NCBI RefSeq assembly: GCF_037201975.1
Contig: NZ_CP147520.1
Coordinates: 2,418,001 to 2,482,000, forward strand
Reading direction: 5' to 3'
From: Streptomyces sp. TG1A-60
GTDB lineage: Bacteria > Actinomycetota > Actinomycetes > Streptomycetales > Streptomycetaceae
Length of the DNA stretch: 64,000 nucleotides
The notes under the pieces: model-generated
Told to the model about the DNA's origin: nothing
What the model saw: the letters and a program-made list of their open reading frames with translations, nothing else
The model's database searches: none
Shown here: positions 26,684-36,746 of the stretch, piece after piece
Numbering within the stretch: position 1 is the first letter of the stretch
Layout: each line of letters starts with the position of its first letter
Translations under genes and position numbers: made by a program

Positions 26684-27451
26684 TCAGACGAACTTCGCCT
26701 TGCCCGGCCCCTCCTCCACGAAACTGCGCATCCCGCGCTCGCGGTCCTCCGTGGCGAACAGCCCCGCGAACCAGTTCCGCTCGATCGCGAGCCCGGTCTC
26801 CAGGTCGGTCTCCAGCCCCGCGTCGATCGACTCCTTGGCGGCCCGCAGCGCGATGGCCGGTCCCTGCGCCAGCCCGGCGGCCCAGGCGTGCGCGGCGGTG
26901 TACACCTCTTCGGCCGGCACGACGCGGTCCACCAGGCCGAGCGCGAGGGCCTCGTCCGCCTTGACCATGCGGCCGGTGAAGATGAGGTCCTTGGCCTTGG
27001 AGGGGCCGATGAGGCGGGCCAGCCGCTGGGTGCCGCCGGCACCCGGGATCACCCCGAGCAGGATCTCCGGCTGGCCGAGCTTCGCGTTCTCCCCGGCGAT
27101 GCGGTAGTCCGCGCACAGCGCGAGTTCGCAACCGCCGCCCAGCGCATACCCCGTGACGGCCGCGACGACCGGCTTGGGGATACGGGCCACGGCGCTGAAG
27201 GAGTCCTGCAGGGCCCGGGACCGCGCGACCATCGCCGCGTGGTCCATGGCCCGCATCTCCTTGATGTCCGCGCCGGCCGCGAACACCTTCTCCCCGCCGT
27301 AGAGCACCACCGCGCGCACGTCGTCGCGGCGCGTGGCCTCCTCGGCGAGCTCCTTGACGCCGTCCTGGGTGGCGATGTCCAGGGCGTTCATCGGCGGACG
27401 GTCGAGCCGGATCGTGCCGACACCTTCGGCGACTTCGAGATGCACAGTCAT
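26684..27451 (-). CDS. Enoyl-CoA hydratase/isomerase family protein
   Basis: 255-residue crotonase-fold enzyme, probably hydrating enoyl-CoA in fatty-acid oxidation. The oxyanion-hole segments are KVFAAGADIKEM (about 55-66) and ALGGGCELALCADYRIAG; the two expected catalytic glutamates are in GGCELAL and LGQPEILLGVIPGAGGTQRL, so hydratase activity is likely. The typical C-terminal helix region (FATEDRERGMRSFVEEG) is intact. No strong ribosome binding site precedes the ATG at 27449-27451. The gene is monocistronic, with a hairpin at its end. Confidence 0.88.
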   Translation of the reverse strand: MTVHLEVAEGVGTIRLDRPPMNALDIATQDGVKELAEEATRRDDVRAVVLYGGEKVFAAGADIKEMRAMDHAAMVARSRALQDSFSAVARIPKPVVAAVTGYALGGGCELALCADYRIAGENAKLGQPEILLGVIPGAGGTQRLARLIGPSKAKDLIFTGRMVKADEALALGLVDRVVPAEEVYTAAHAWAAGLAQGPAIALRAAKESIDAGLETDLETGLAIERNWFAGLFATEDRERGMRSFVEEGPGKAKFV

Positions 27452-27479
27452 GACGGCAGGCTAACGGGGCCTAACGACA

Positions 27480-27513
27480 ACGGCCCCGGTGGAGTGCGTC
27501 ACACCGGGGCCGT
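27480..27513 (-). terminator. Terminator of the first L,D-transpeptidase gene
   Basis: Perfect 12-bp stem ACGGCCCCGGTG (27480-27491) with 27502-27513 and a 10-base loop, beyond the stop at 27542. Confidence 0.75.
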
Positions 27514-27541
27514 ACGTCACCGTCTCAAGAGCGGGCTGCGG

Positions 27542-28798
27542 CTACGCCTTCCACTTGTCCCACGACATGTTCCAGCCGTTGTACCCGTTGTCCGGGTCCA
27601 CGATCCGGTCGTCGGAGTTCTTCACGACCACCACGTCGCCGATCATCGTGTGGTCGAAGAACCACGCGCCGGGCGCGCCGCGGTCGTAGCCGCCGCGGGT
27701 GTCGCGCAGGCCGATGCAGCCGTGGCTGGCGTTGTAGTTGCCGAAGGCGTCACCGCCCCAGTAGTTGCCGTGGATGAAGGTGCCGGAGGTGGTCAGGCGC
27801 ATCGCGTCCGGCACGTCCTTGATGTCGTACTCGCCGCCGTAGCCGACCGTCTCGCCGTTCATCCGGGTCACCCGCAGGCGCTCGCTGACGACCATCTGGC
27901 CGTTCCAGGTCTCCATTCCGGGCTTGCCGGTGGTGACGGGGAAGGTCTTGATGACCTTGCCGTCCCGCGTGACCTTCATCGTGAGCTTCTTGACGTCGAC
28001 GACGGAGACCTGGTTGCGGCCGATGGTGAAGGAGACCTTCTTGTTCTGCTCGCCGTAGACGCCGTCACGGCCCTCGACGCCGTCCAGGTTGAGGTCGACG
28101 GTGACCTTCGTGCCGGCCTTCCAGTACTTCTCCGGGCGGAAGTCGAGGCGGTCGTTGCCGAACCAGTGGCCCTCGACGTCGACGGCCGGCTCGGTCTTGA
28201 CGGTGATGGCCTTCTCGACGTCCTCGGGGGCGGTGATGCCCCGCGTGAAGCGGATCGAGAACGGCATGCCGACGCCGACCTTCGAGCCGTCCTCGGGGGT
28301 GAAGATGCCGACGAAGGTGTTCTTCGGGGTCAGCGTGGTGAAGGACGCGTCCTCGGCCGCCTCACGCCCCTCGGAGTCCTTCGCGACGGCGTGCACCTTG
28401 TACTCGGTGGCCGAGTTGAGATGGATGGACGGCGTCCAGGTGGCGCCGTCGCCCGATATCTCCCCGGCGATCTTCTCACCCTTGTCGTTCTCGACCGTGA
28501 CCTCGGACAGCTTGCCCTTGGCGGCGGTCACCTTGAGGGCGCCGCTGGTGGCCACGTCGTCGGCGCCGTTCTTCGGAGCGATGGAGACCACCGCTTCCGA
28601 GGCCTTGGTGGCCGTCTTGACGGAGGCGCTCTTGTCGGAGCCCGTCCCCTTGTCCCCGTCGGAGCCGGAGTCCGAACCCCCGCCGCCGCCGCACGCGGTG
28701 ACGGCGAGCAGCATCAGGGCCGGCAGAAGAGCCAGGGCCCCCTTGCTCCGCCGCGTCCGCGCGCCAACCGACGCCCCCGATATCGGTCGCCCGTTCAA
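27542..28798 (-). CDS. L,D-transpeptidase lipoprotein
   Basis: Cell-wall enzyme that forms 3-3 cross-links in peptidoglycan, about 418 residues. The signal peptide ends in lipobox LLAVTAC, followed by a Gly/Ser/Asp linker. Two Ig-like domains (about 60-250) precede the YkuD catalytic domain with GTFIHGNYWGGDAFG and the nucleophile motif SHGCIGLRD, as in mycobacterial LdtMt2. I prefer the TTG at 28796-28798: GAGGGGAG lies about 9 bases upstream. The GTG at 28817-28819 would start within that ribosome binding site. The next gene upstream is a paralog. Confidence 0.9.
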   Translation of the reverse strand: MNGRPISGASVGARTRRSKGALALLPALMLLAVTACGGGGGSDSGSDGDKGTGSDKSASVKTATKASEAVVSIAPKNGADDVATSGALKVTAAKGKLSEVTVENDKGEKIAGEISGDGATWTPSIHLNSATEYKVHAVAKDSEGREAAEDASFTTLTPKNTFVGIFTPEDGSKVGVGMPFSIRFTRGITAPEDVEKAITVKTEPAVDVEGHWFGNDRLDFRPEKYWKAGTKVTVDLNLDGVEGRDGVYGEQNKKVSFTIGRNQVSVVDVKKLTMKVTRDGKVIKTFPVTTGKPGMETWNGQMVVSERLRVTRMNGETVGYGGEYDIKDVPDAMRLTTSGTFIHGNYWGGDAFGNYNASHGCIGLRDTRGGYDRGAPGAWFFDHTMIGDVVVVKNSDDRIVDPDNGYNGWNMSWDKWKA

Positions 28799-29013
28799 TG
28801 TTCTGTTCTCCCCTCGCACGGCCTGATCAGGCCCGCACCCCTACGCGCAGCACGCGCGTCCGCACGTACATTAACCAGATGATCGGCATGGTTCGGCCTC
28901 GGCGAATGTCACCGTTCAGTCCCAACTTGAACAGTCTCCGGCCCTGATCCGGCCTTGTTCCCGCCCTGGCCCCGCCCTGCGAGCTCCCCCCGCGCACGTA
29001 CACCTATGTCGGT

Positions 29014-30240
29014 CTACTTCACCGCGGTACCCGCTTTCCATTCCTTCCACCCCATGTTCCACCCTCCGAGGCCGTTGTCGGGAGCGACCCTTTTGTCGTT
29101 GCTGTTGACCACCTCGACGACGTCCCCGACGAGACTGCGGTCGAAGAACCAGCCCGCCGGGGTGCTCGAACTGCCGCCCTTCACATCGCGCAGGCCCACG
29201 CAGCCATGACTGACGTTGGCCCGTCCGAAGATGTCCGGGGCCCAGTAGTTGCCGTGCAGGAAGGTGCCGGAGGTGGTCAGACGCATGGCGTGCGGGACGT
29301 CCGGGATGTCGTACTCGCCCTTGCCGTTCGCCTTCTTGAAACCGACGGTGGCGCCGTTCATCCGCGTCACCTCCAGCATCTCGGTGACGACCATCTTCCC
29401 GTTGTACGTCGTGGTGCTGGGCGCCCCGGCCGTGACGGGCAGGGTGGCTAGCACACCGGCGCCGCGCTCCACACGCATGGTGTGCCTGGCCGCGTCGACG
29501 GTGCTGACCTGGTGGCGGCCGACGGTGAAGGAGAAGGTCCTGTACTGCTGGCCGTAGACACCCGGCGCGCCCTCGACGTCCCGCAGCCGCAGACCGACGG
29601 TGACCTTCGTGCCGGGCTTCCAGTACGTCCGCGGACGGAAGTCGAGGCGGTCCCCGCCGAACCAGTGCGGGCGGACGTCGACGGCCGGCTCGGCGGTCAC
29701 GTCGACGGCGCGCTCGACGGCCGCGCGGTCCTCGATCTCCCGGTTGAACTCCAGGGAGACGATCATCCCGGTGCCGACGGTGGCCCGGTTCTCCGGTGTG
29801 ACGTACGCGATGAAGCGTTCGTCGGGGACGTACGTCGTGAAGGTGACGTGGCGTGCCGAGCGGCGGCCGTGGCCGTCGAGGGCGACCGCGTCGACGGTGT
29901 ACTTGGCGGCCAGCGCGAGCTTCCGTGCGCCGGTGGGGCGCCAGGTCATCCCGTCGGCGGACAGCCGCCCCGGCACGGGTGACTCCTGGGCGTCCTGCGA
30001 CTTCACGACCTTGACGGACTCCAGGCGCCCGCTCGGCACCCGTACTTCGAAGCGCTGCTCCGGGCGCACGCCCCTGCTGCCGTCCTCCGGTGCGACCCGG
30101 ATCGTGTCGTCAGGGGCCTTTGCGCTGGTCAGCGGCGATTCGGCGGTGCATCCGGCGGCCCCGGCCAGCAGGCTCGCCCAGGTGAGTACGGCGGCCAGGG
30201 CGGCCCCGGCGCGGCGCGTGTGCGTCTGTGCGTGGTTCAC
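29014..30240 (-). CDS. L,D-transpeptidase, second paralog
   Basis: About 408 residues with the same order of parts as its neighbour: signal peptide with a weaker lipobox (LAGAAGC), two Ig-like domains and a YkuD domain with GTFLHGNYWAPDIFG and SHGCVGLRDVKGG. The strands KYTVDAVALDGHGR and GDRLDFRPRTYWKPGTKVTV align with the first paralog, so the two arose by duplication. The GTG at 30238-30240 is chosen because it leaves a normal n-region (HAQTHTRRAG); no clear ribosome binding site is visible. It is divergent from glgX, with about 150 bases of shared promoter space. Confidence 0.88.
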   Translation of the reverse strand: MNHAQTHTRRAGAALAAVLTWASLLAGAAGCTAESPLTSAKAPDDTIRVAPEDGSRGVRPEQRFEVRVPSGRLESVKVVKSQDAQESPVPGRLSADGMTWRPTGARKLALAAKYTVDAVALDGHGRRSARHVTFTTYVPDERFIAYVTPENRATVGTGMIVSLEFNREIEDRAAVERAVDVTAEPAVDVRPHWFGGDRLDFRPRTYWKPGTKVTVGLRLRDVEGAPGVYGQQYRTFSFTVGRHQVSTVDAARHTMRVERGAGVLATLPVTAGAPSTTTYNGKMVVTEMLEVTRMNGATVGFKKANGKGEYDIPDVPHAMRLTTSGTFLHGNYWAPDIFGRANVSHGCVGLRDVKGGSSSTPAGWFFDRSLVGDVVEVVNSNDKRVAPDNGLGGWNMGWKEWKAGTAVK

Positions 30241-30389
30241 GTGCGGCCCAACGACGGCGCACGCTCCCGGGAAACGTGAGTGCGAGGCGTGCTCTGGGCA
30301 GAACCCTTGGGAGGACGACTCGGCGGGGAGCAGTGTCTGGACACCGGCTCCCCCTTCATGTCGCCCCACCGAGCCGCGGGAGGCCTGAG

Positions 30390-32645
30390 GTGTCGAGCGC
30401 AGCCGAGCAGGAGGCAGTGCAGGAGACGCGCGGAGTGCCGGCCGCGCGTCCGGCCACCGTGCTGAACGGCAGCCGGCGGGGCGAGGCCGCGCCGGAGCCG
30501 AGGTCCGTGTGGCCGGGGGCGTCGACGCCGCTGGGCGCGCGGTTCCGGGTGGGCCCCGACGGGGTCGCGGGCACCAACTTCGCGCTGTGGGCGGGCGGGG
30601 CGGAGGCCGTGGAGCTGTGCCTCTTCTCCGAGGAGGGGGTGGAGACGCGGCTGAGGCTGACCGAGCTGACCCATGAGATCTGGCACGGCTTCGTGCCGGG
30701 CGTGCTGCCGGGCCGGCGGTACGGCTACCGGGTGCACGGCCGCTGGGACCCGTGGACCGGCGCCCGCTGGAACCCGGCCAAGCTCCTCCTCGACCCGTAC
30801 GCGCGGGCCGTGGACGGTGAGTTCGGTTTGCCGGCGGAGGTGTACGCGCATGTCCGGGACTGGCCCGAGCAGCATGTGGCGGACACCGTGCGCGACGAGC
30901 GGGACTCGGCGCCGTACGTCCCGAAGGGCGTCGTCGTCCACGATGACGACGACTGGTCCGACGACCACCGTCCGAAGACCCCGTGGGCGGACTCGGTCAT
31001 CTACGAGCTGCACGTCCGCGGCTTCACCAGGACCCACCCCGGCGTCCCCGAGGAACTGCGCGGCACGTACGCCGGTCTGGCGCACCCCGCCGCGATCGAG
31101 CACCTGGTGAGGCTGGGCGTGACGGCGGTGGAGCTGCTTCCCGTGCACCAGTTCGCCCACGAGGACCATCTGCTGCGGCGGGGCATGCGCAACTACTGGG
31201 GCTACAACTCGATCGGCTACTTCGCCCCGCACGCGGCGTACGCGTCGTCCGGCACGGCCGGGCAGCAGGTCGGGGAGTTCAAGCGGATGGTGCGGGCGCT
31301 GCACGCCGCCGGGATCGAGGTCGTCCTCGACGTGGTCTACAACCACACGGCCGAGGCCGACGAGCGCGGCCCGAGCCTGTCGCTGCGGGGCATCGACAAC
31401 CGGGGCTACTACCGGTTGCAGGGTGACGCGCGTCGCTACGCGGACTACACGGGCTGCGGGAACACGCTGCATGTGGTCCAGCCGCACGTCCTGCGCCTGA
31501 TCACGGACTCACTGCGGTACTGGGTGACGGAGATGGGGGTGGACGGCTTCCGCTTCGACCTGGCCGCCGCACTCGCGCGCTCGATGCACGACGTCGACAT
31601 GCTGTCCCCGTTCCTCGCCGTCATCGCCCAGGATCCCGTCCTGCGGCGGGTGAAGCTGATCGCCGAGCCGTGGGACGTGGGGTCGGGCGGCTACCAGGTG
31701 GGCGCCTTCCCGCCCCTGTGGACGGAGTGGAACGACCGCTACCGGGGGGCTGTCCGGGACTTCTGGCGGGGTGCGCTGCCGGACGTACGGGACCTCGGCT
31801 ACCGGCTGTCGGGGTCGAGCGACCTGTACGCCTGGGGCGGGCGGCGGCCGTACGCGTCGGTCAACTTCATCACCGCGCACGACGGTTTCACGCTGCGGGA
31901 CCTCGTGTCGTACGAGCGCAAGCACAACGAGGCGAACGGGGAGGGAAACCGGGACGGCTCGGACGACAACCGGTCCTGGAACTGCGGGGCGGAGGGCGAG
32001 ACGGACGACGAACGGGTGCGGGCGCTGCGGCGACGGCAGTTGCGGAACCTGCTGACGACGCTGCTGCTGTCGACGGGGGTGCCGATGCTGGTCGCCGGTG
32101 ACGAACTGGGCCGCACCCAACGGGGCAACAACAACGCGTACTGCCAGGACAACGAGATCAGCTGGCTCGACTGGGGGTTGTTGGAGGAGCCCGGCTGGAA
32201 GGCGCTCTTCGATCTCACGGCCCGCCTGATCGCCCTGCGCCACCAGCACCCGGTCCTCCGCCGCCGGGCCTTCTTCTCCGGGCGGGCGCGTTCGGCGGAC
32301 GGGCTGCGGGACCTTGCCTGGTTCACGGCCCGCGGCACCGAGATGACCGAACGGGACTGGTACGCGCCGGCCGCGACCCTCGGCATGTACCTCTCCGGAC
32401 GCGACATCCCCGGCCGCGACGCCCGTGGCGCGCCCATCGTCGACGACAGCTTCCTCGCCGTCCTCCACGCCGGGGACCGGGCGGCGAGCTTCGTCCTGCC
32501 GGGGACGCCCTGGGCGGAGCGGTACGAGGTCGTCGTCGACACGTCGCTGGAGGAGCAGGCGGAGGGGCCGGGCGTGGTGCGCGAGGCGGGGTCGGTGGTG
32601 ACGGTGCCGTCCCGGGCGGTGTTGTTGCTGCGGGTGGTGGGATGA
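30390..32645 (+). CDS. glgX: Glycogen debranching enzyme GlgX (isoamylase family)
   Basis: Hydrolyses alpha-1,6 branches of glycogen limit dextrins. The 751-residue protein has a CBM48 domain (TNFALWAGGAEAVELCLFSE, about 55-150) and a GH13 barrel: GVTAVELLPVHQF, VVLDVVYNHTAE, the nucleophile Asp in GVDGFRFDLA, the acid Glu in VKLIAEPWDVG and the transition-state Asp in FITAHDGFTLRD. GNNNAYCQDNEISWLDW is diagnostic for GlgX/TreX. GTG start with GGGAGG about 6 bases upstream. The other glycogen genes are 13 kb further on. Confidence 0.93.
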   Translation: MSSAAEQEAVQETRGVPAARPATVLNGSRRGEAAPEPRSVWPGASTPLGARFRVGPDGVAGTNFALWAGGAEAVELCLFSEEGVETRLRLTELTHEIWHGFVPGVLPGRRYGYRVHGRWDPWTGARWNPAKLLLDPYARAVDGEFGLPAEVYAHVRDWPEQHVADTVRDERDSAPYVPKGVVVHDDDDWSDDHRPKTPWADSVIYELHVRGFTRTHPGVPEELRGTYAGLAHPAAIEHLVRLGVTAVELLPVHQFAHEDHLLRRGMRNYWGYNSIGYFAPHAAYASSGTAGQQVGEFKRMVRALHAAGIEVVLDVVYNHTAEADERGPSLSLRGIDNRGYYRLQGDARRYADYTGCGNTLHVVQPHVLRLITDSLRYWVTEMGVDGFRFDLAAALARSMHDVDMLSPFLAVIAQDPVLRRVKLIAEPWDVGSGGYQVGAFPPLWTEWNDRYRGAVRDFWRGALPDVRDLGYRLSGSSDLYAWGGRRPYASVNFITAHDGFTLRDLVSYERKHNEANGEGNRDGSDDNRSWNCGAEGETDDERVRALRRRQLRNLLTTLLLSTGVPMLVAGDELGRTQRGNNNAYCQDNEISWLDWGLLEEPGWKALFDLTARLIALRHQHPVLRRRAFFSGRARSADGLRDLAWFTARGTEMTERDWYAPAATLGMYLSGRDIPGRDARGAPIVDDSFLAVLHAGDRAASFVLPGTPWAERYEVVVDTSLEEQAEGPGVVREAGSVVTVPSRAVLLLRVVG

Positions 32646-32690
32646 GGGGGCGCGGGGAACCGCGAGAGCGACCGCTGACGATCCGCGGCC
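32644..32690 (+). repeat. 3'-end interspersed repeat, copy C
   Basis: Starts at the glgX stop: GGGGGCGCGGGGAACCGCGA followed by GAGCGACCGC and GATCCGCGGCC. It matches the first half of the copy at 58600. The remaining 170 bases to the ABC exporter gene show no gene. Confidence 0.5.
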
Positions 32691-32859
32691 GAACGCGCCG
32701 GCTCAGGATGCCCCGCGATGCCCGGCGACCGGGCCGGGACCGGCGCCCCGGACCCGGCGTGCCGGTGCGGCCCCGCGCAGGTCGTAGGACTGACGACCGA
32801 TCGCGGTCCGGCCAAAACTCGGTGGGCGTTGTCAGTGGCGGTCCGTAGGCTCGCTGCTG

Positions 32860-34737
32860 ATGGCCACGACACGTGCAACCGCCGAGGAACCCGAACAGAC
32901 GCAGGAACCCGCAAAGGCCGCGGGGGCCGAGAAGGCCGAGGGGCCGGAGAACGCCGAAGGGCGGTCCACCGTGCACACGCTGCTGCGGCTGTGGCCGTAT
33001 GTGCGGCCCGTGCGGGTGCGGCTGTCCGTCGCCGCGTTCGTCGCGGTCATCGCCTCGTGCGTGGGCCTCGTCATACCGCTCGTCCTGAAGTGGATGGTGG
33101 ACGGACCGGTCGCCGACCGGGACCCGGCGGGCGTCTGGCTCGGTGCGCTCTACCTGCTGCTGCTCGGCCTCACCGAGGCGCTGCTGTTCGGGTTGCGGCG
33201 CTGGCTCGTGGCGCGGCCCCTTGCCGGGGTCGAGGCGTCGATGCGCGCGGACCTCTACCGGCATCTGCAACGGCTGCCGCTCGCCTTCCACGATCGCTGG
33301 GCCTCCGGGCAGTTACTCTCGCGCGGCACGACCGATCTGATGCTGCTGCGGATGTTCCTGGCCTTCCCGCTGACGTTCCTGCTGGTCAACTCGGTGACCA
33401 TCGTCGTGGGCGTCATCATCATGCTGGTCCAGGACTGGACCCTCGGGCTCGTCATCCTCGGCCCCGTCGTCCCCGTGATCGTCACCTGCGTCCTCTTCGA
33501 GAGGAAGTACGCCGCGGTCGCGCGCCTCGCGCAGGACCAGGTCGGCGACCTGACCACGGTCGTCGAGGAGAGCGTCCTCGGGATCCGCGTCATCAAGGGG
33601 TTCGGACGGCACCGCAGCCAGGCCCGCGCCTTCCGTGACCTGTCCCGCACCCTGCGCGGCACCGAGTTGCGCAAGGCCCGCCTGCTGTCGGCGATCTGGG
33701 GCGTCATCATCACCCTCCCCGAACTGGCCATCGGTGCGGCCCTCGTCCTCGGCGTCGTCCAGGTCGCGGACGGGGTGCTGTCGGCGGGCACGCTGGTCGC
33801 CTTCCTGTCGACCGCCCTCGCGCTGCGCTGGCCCGTCGACTCGATCGGCTTCCTGCTGGCGATGAGCCAGGAGGCGGCGACGGCGACGGAACGGTACTTC
33901 GAGGTGATGGACGAGGAGCCGGAGTCCGGCGGAGCCAAGGGGTCCAGCGGCCCGGCGGTACGACTGCCCGCGGCTGGGACGGATCACGAGACCGGCGGCC
34001 TGCGGTTCCACGACGTCACGTTCCGCTACCCCGACGCCGCCCCCGGTACCATCCCCGCCCTCGACCGCATCGACCTGCACATCCGCCCCGGCGAGTCCAT
34101 GGCCCTGGTCGGCGCCACCGGCTCCGGCAAGACCACCCTCACCGCACTCGTCCCCCGCCTCCACGAGGTCACGTCGGGCCGCATCACGCTGGACGGTCAC
34201 GACATCACCGAGATGCCCCGGGAATCGCTGCGCGCCCTGGTGGCCGTGGCCTTCGAGGAACCCACCCTCTTCTCCGCGAGCATCGGCGAGAACGTCCTCA
34301 TGGGCGCCCACCCGAACGCGGGCGAGCCGGAACTGGACCGCGCCCTGGCCATCGCCCAGGCGGAGTTCGCGCACGCCCTCCCCGACGGCACGGCCACCCA
34401 GGTCGGCGAGCAGGGCCTCAGCCTGTCCGGCGGCCAACGGCAGCGGCTGGCGCTGGCGCGGGCGGTGGTCGGCCACCCCCGCTTCCTCGTGCTGGACGAT
34501 CCGCTGTCGGCACTGGACGTGCACACGGAGGCCGCGGTGGAGGCCGCGCTGCGCCGCGTGCTCGCGGAGACGACCGCGATGATCGTGGCGCACCGCCCGT
34601 CGACGGTCCTGCTCGCCGACCGCGTGGCCCTGCTCTCCGGCGGCCGTATCGCCGCGGTGGGCACCCATCACGAACTGCTGCGCACGAACGCGGAGTACGC
34701 CCATCTGATGTCCGGGACCGAGGGGGACGAGCGATGA
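32860..34737 (+). CDS. Heterodimeric ABC exporter half-transporter with degenerate ATP site; contains a TTA codon
   Basis: 625-residue half-transporter: an Ala/Glu-rich N-terminus, six membrane helices (about 45-330) and one nucleotide-binding domain. Walker A (GATGSGKTT) and the signature LSGGQRQRLALARAV are good, but the Q-loop has Glu for Gln (AVAFEEPTLFS) and the Walker B catalytic Glu is Asp (LVLDDPLSALD). That is the pattern of the degenerate half in heterodimeric exporters. The next gene overlaps by 4 bases (ATGA) and supplies the canonical half. Codon 152 is TTA (33313-33315), a leucine codon that needs the bldA tRNA in Streptomyces, so translation may be limited to late growth. Substrate unknown. 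Confidence 0.9.
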   Translation: MATTRATAEEPEQTQEPAKAAGAEKAEGPENAEGRSTVHTLLRLWPYVRPVRVRLSVAAFVAVIASCVGLVIPLVLKWMVDGPVADRDPAGVWLGALYLLLLGLTEALLFGLRRWLVARPLAGVEASMRADLYRHLQRLPLAFHDRWASGQLLSRGTTDLMLLRMFLAFPLTFLLVNSVTIVVGVIIMLVQDWTLGLVILGPVVPVIVTCVLFERKYAAVARLAQDQVGDLTTVVEESVLGIRVIKGFGRHRSQARAFRDLSRTLRGTELRKARLLSAIWGVIITLPELAIGAALVLGVVQVADGVLSAGTLVAFLSTALALRWPVDSIGFLLAMSQEAATATERYFEVMDEEPESGGAKGSSGPAVRLPAAGTDHETGGLRFHDVTFRYPDAAPGTIPALDRIDLHIRPGESMALVGATGSGKTTLTALVPRLHEVTSGRITLDGHDITEMPRESLRALVAVAFEEPTLFSASIGENVLMGAHPNAGEPELDRALAIAQAEFAHALPDGTATQVGEQGLSLSGGQRQRLALARAVVGHPRFLVLDDPLSALDVHTEAAVEAALRRVLAETTAMIVAHRPSTVLLADRVALLSGGRIAAVGTHHELLRTNAEYAHLMSGTEGDER

Positions 34738-36635
34738 CGGCGCCCACGACCGCCGCGCCGAACAGGGAACCGAACGAGGAGCCGGACAAGGAATCGGCCA
34801 AGGACCCGGGCAGCGGGCAGCCCCTCGCGCGGCGGGCCTCCGCCGACCACCCGTTCGACCACGACGACCTCCCCACTCCCCCGGGCGCCACCCTCGCGCT
34901 GCTGCGCTCCCTGCTCGCGCCGATGAAGGCCCGGGTGGTCATGGCGAGTGTGCTGCTCCTGCTCCAGCAGGCGGCGGTGCAGGCGGGCCCGCTGCTGGTG
35001 GCGTACGCCATCGACACCGCCGTACCGGCGCTCAGGGACGGCCGGAACGGACCGCTGACCACGGTGGCGGTCGGGTATCTGCTGTGCGCGCTGGCCGCCG
35101 GCGGTCTGCAGTACGCGTTCATCGGGGCGTCCGCGCGCGTGAACCAGGACGTGCTGCTGGATCTGCGGGGCCGGATCTTCCGGCACGCGCAGGCGCTGAG
35201 CCTCGACTTCCACGAGCGGTACACCTCGGGCCGGCTCATCTCCCGGTCCACCACGGACGTCGAGTCGCTGCGCGAACTGCTCGACGAGGGGCTGCAGGAA
35301 CTCATCGGGGTGATCGTCGCCTTCGTGTACATCTCGGCGATGCTGCTCTGGCTGGACCTGGGGCTGGGCGCGGCGGCGGTGGCGTCGTTCGTGCCGCTGT
35401 ACGGGTTCGTACGGATGTACCGGCGGCGCGCGGCGAGCGTCTACACGGCCCGGTCGACGGCGATCGCCGCGGTGATCGTGAAGTTCGCGGAAACGATGAA
35501 CGGCATCCGCCCGGTGCGGGCGTTCCGCCGGGAGGCCGCGAACGACACGGGGTTCCGTGCCCTGAACCGGCGCCACGAGCGCAGGAACGGTGACGCCATC
35601 CTGGAGATGGCCCGCTATGTGGTCTGCTCCCGTGTGGTCGCCAACATCACGGTCGCGGCGATCGTGCTGTGGGGCGCCTACCGGGTGGCGTCGGAGTCGC
35701 TCGCGCTGGGTGTGCTGGCGGCGTCGGTGCTGTATCTGCGGCGGTTGTACGACCCGATCGACCGCCTCGGAATGTTCCTCAACTCGTACCAGTCGGCGGC
35801 GGCCTCCCTGGAGAAGATCGCGGGGTTGCTGGCCCAGACCCCCTCGGTCCCCGAGCCGCGCGAGCCGCGGGAACTGCCGGCCCCGGCATCCGAACTCCCT
35901 GGCCGCGAGGTGGTGTTCGAGGACGTACGGTTCGCGTACCGAACCGGCGGCGAGGTCCTGCCCCGCTTCGGCCTCACGCTCGCCGCGGGCAGCACGGTGG
36001 CGGTGGTCGGCTCCACCGGCGCCGGCAAGTCGACCCTCGCCAAGCTGGTGGCCCGCTTCTACGACCCCTCGTCCGGGCGGGTCCTCCTCGACGGCGTCGA
36101 CCTGCGCGACCTCTCGGTGCGCGAGCTGCGGCGCGGGATCGTCATGGTGACCCAGGAGTCGTTCCTGTTCTCCGGCACGGTCGCCGAGAACATCGCGATC
36201 GGCCGCCCCGAAGCGACCCGCGCGGACGTCGAGCGGGCAGCCAAGGCCATCGGCGCCCATGACTTCATCAGCGCCCTGCCCGACGGCTACGACACCGACG
36301 TACGCAAGCGCGGTGGCCGCATCTCCGCGGGACAGCGCCAACTCGTCGCGTTCGCCCGTGCGTTGCTCGCCGACCCGGCCGTCCTCATCCTGGACGAGGC
36401 GACCAGTTCCCTCGACGTCCCCGGGGAACGGGCCGTCCAGCGCGCGATGTCCACGGTCCTGCAGGGCCGCACGGCCGTGGTGATCGCCCACCGCCTCTCC
36501 ACGGTCGGGATCGCCGACCGGGTGCTGGTGATGGAGCACGGCCGGATCGTCGAGGACGGCAGCCCGGCGGAGCTGATCGCGGGGAGGGGCCGCTTCGCGG
36601 ACCTGCACCGGGCGTGGCGGGACAGCCTGGCGTAG
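34734..36635 (+). CDS. Heterodimeric ABC exporter half-transporter, catalytic partner
   Basis: 633-residue half-transporter with a soluble acidic N-terminus, six membrane helices (about 60-340) and an NBD. Walker [11 protein letters not shown]-loop [12 protein letters not shown], Walker [12 protein letters not shown] and H-loop VIAHRLST are canonical, while the signature is weakened ([11 protein letters not shown]). In a head-to-tail dimer with the preceding protein, its Walker motifs meet the intact LSGGQ of the partner to form the working site, and its weak signature meets the partner's decayed Walker B. Start ATG overlaps the upstream stop. Substrate unknown. Confidence 0.92.
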   Translation: MTAPTTAAPNREPNEEPDKESAKDPGSGQPLARRASADHPFDHDDLPTPPGATLALLRSLLAPMKARVVMASVLLLLQQAAVQAGPLLVAYAIDTAVPALRDGRNGPLTTVAVGYLLCALAAGGLQYAFIGASARVNQDVLLDLRGRIFRHAQALSLDFHERYTSGRLISRSTTDVESLRELLDEGLQELIGVIVAFVYISAMLLWLDLGLGAAAVASFVPLYGFVRMYRRRAASVYTARSTAIAAVIVKFAETMNGIRPVRAFRREAANDTGFRALNRRHERRNGDAILEMARYVVCSRVVANITVAAIVLWGAYRVASESLALGVLAASVLYLRRLYDPIDRLGMFLNSYQSAAASLEKIAGLLAQTPSVPEPREPRELPAPASELPGREVVFEDVRFAYRTGGEVLPRFGLTLAAGSTVAVVGSTGAGKSTLAKLVARFYDPSSGRVLLDGVDLRDLSVRELRRGIVMVTQESFLFSGTVAENIAIGRPEATRADVERAAKAIGAHDFISALPDGYDTDVRKRGGRISAGQRQLVAFARALLADPAVLILDEATSSLDVPGERAVQRAMSTVLQGRTAVVIAHRLSTVGIADRVLVMEHGRIVEDGSPAELIAGRGRFADLHRAWRDSLA

Positions 36636-36639
36636 CGCC

Positions 36640-36715
36640 TCGTCAGGGGCACGTATCGCCATGCGGCTCCGCCGCGTGGGCGCGGCCGGTCCCGCCCTGC
36701 CGCGCGAGCCGCGAC
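36640..36715 (+). repeat. 3'-end interspersed repeat, copy D
   Basis: Starts at the ABC gene stop region: GGGGCACGTATCGCCATGCG continuing through GGCTCCGCCGCGTGGGCGCG. It is the best match to copy A, in the same orientation relative to the gene just ended. Confidence 0.6.
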
Positions 36716-36746
36716 ATTGACGATCCCACACGAGAATCGGGGGCTG

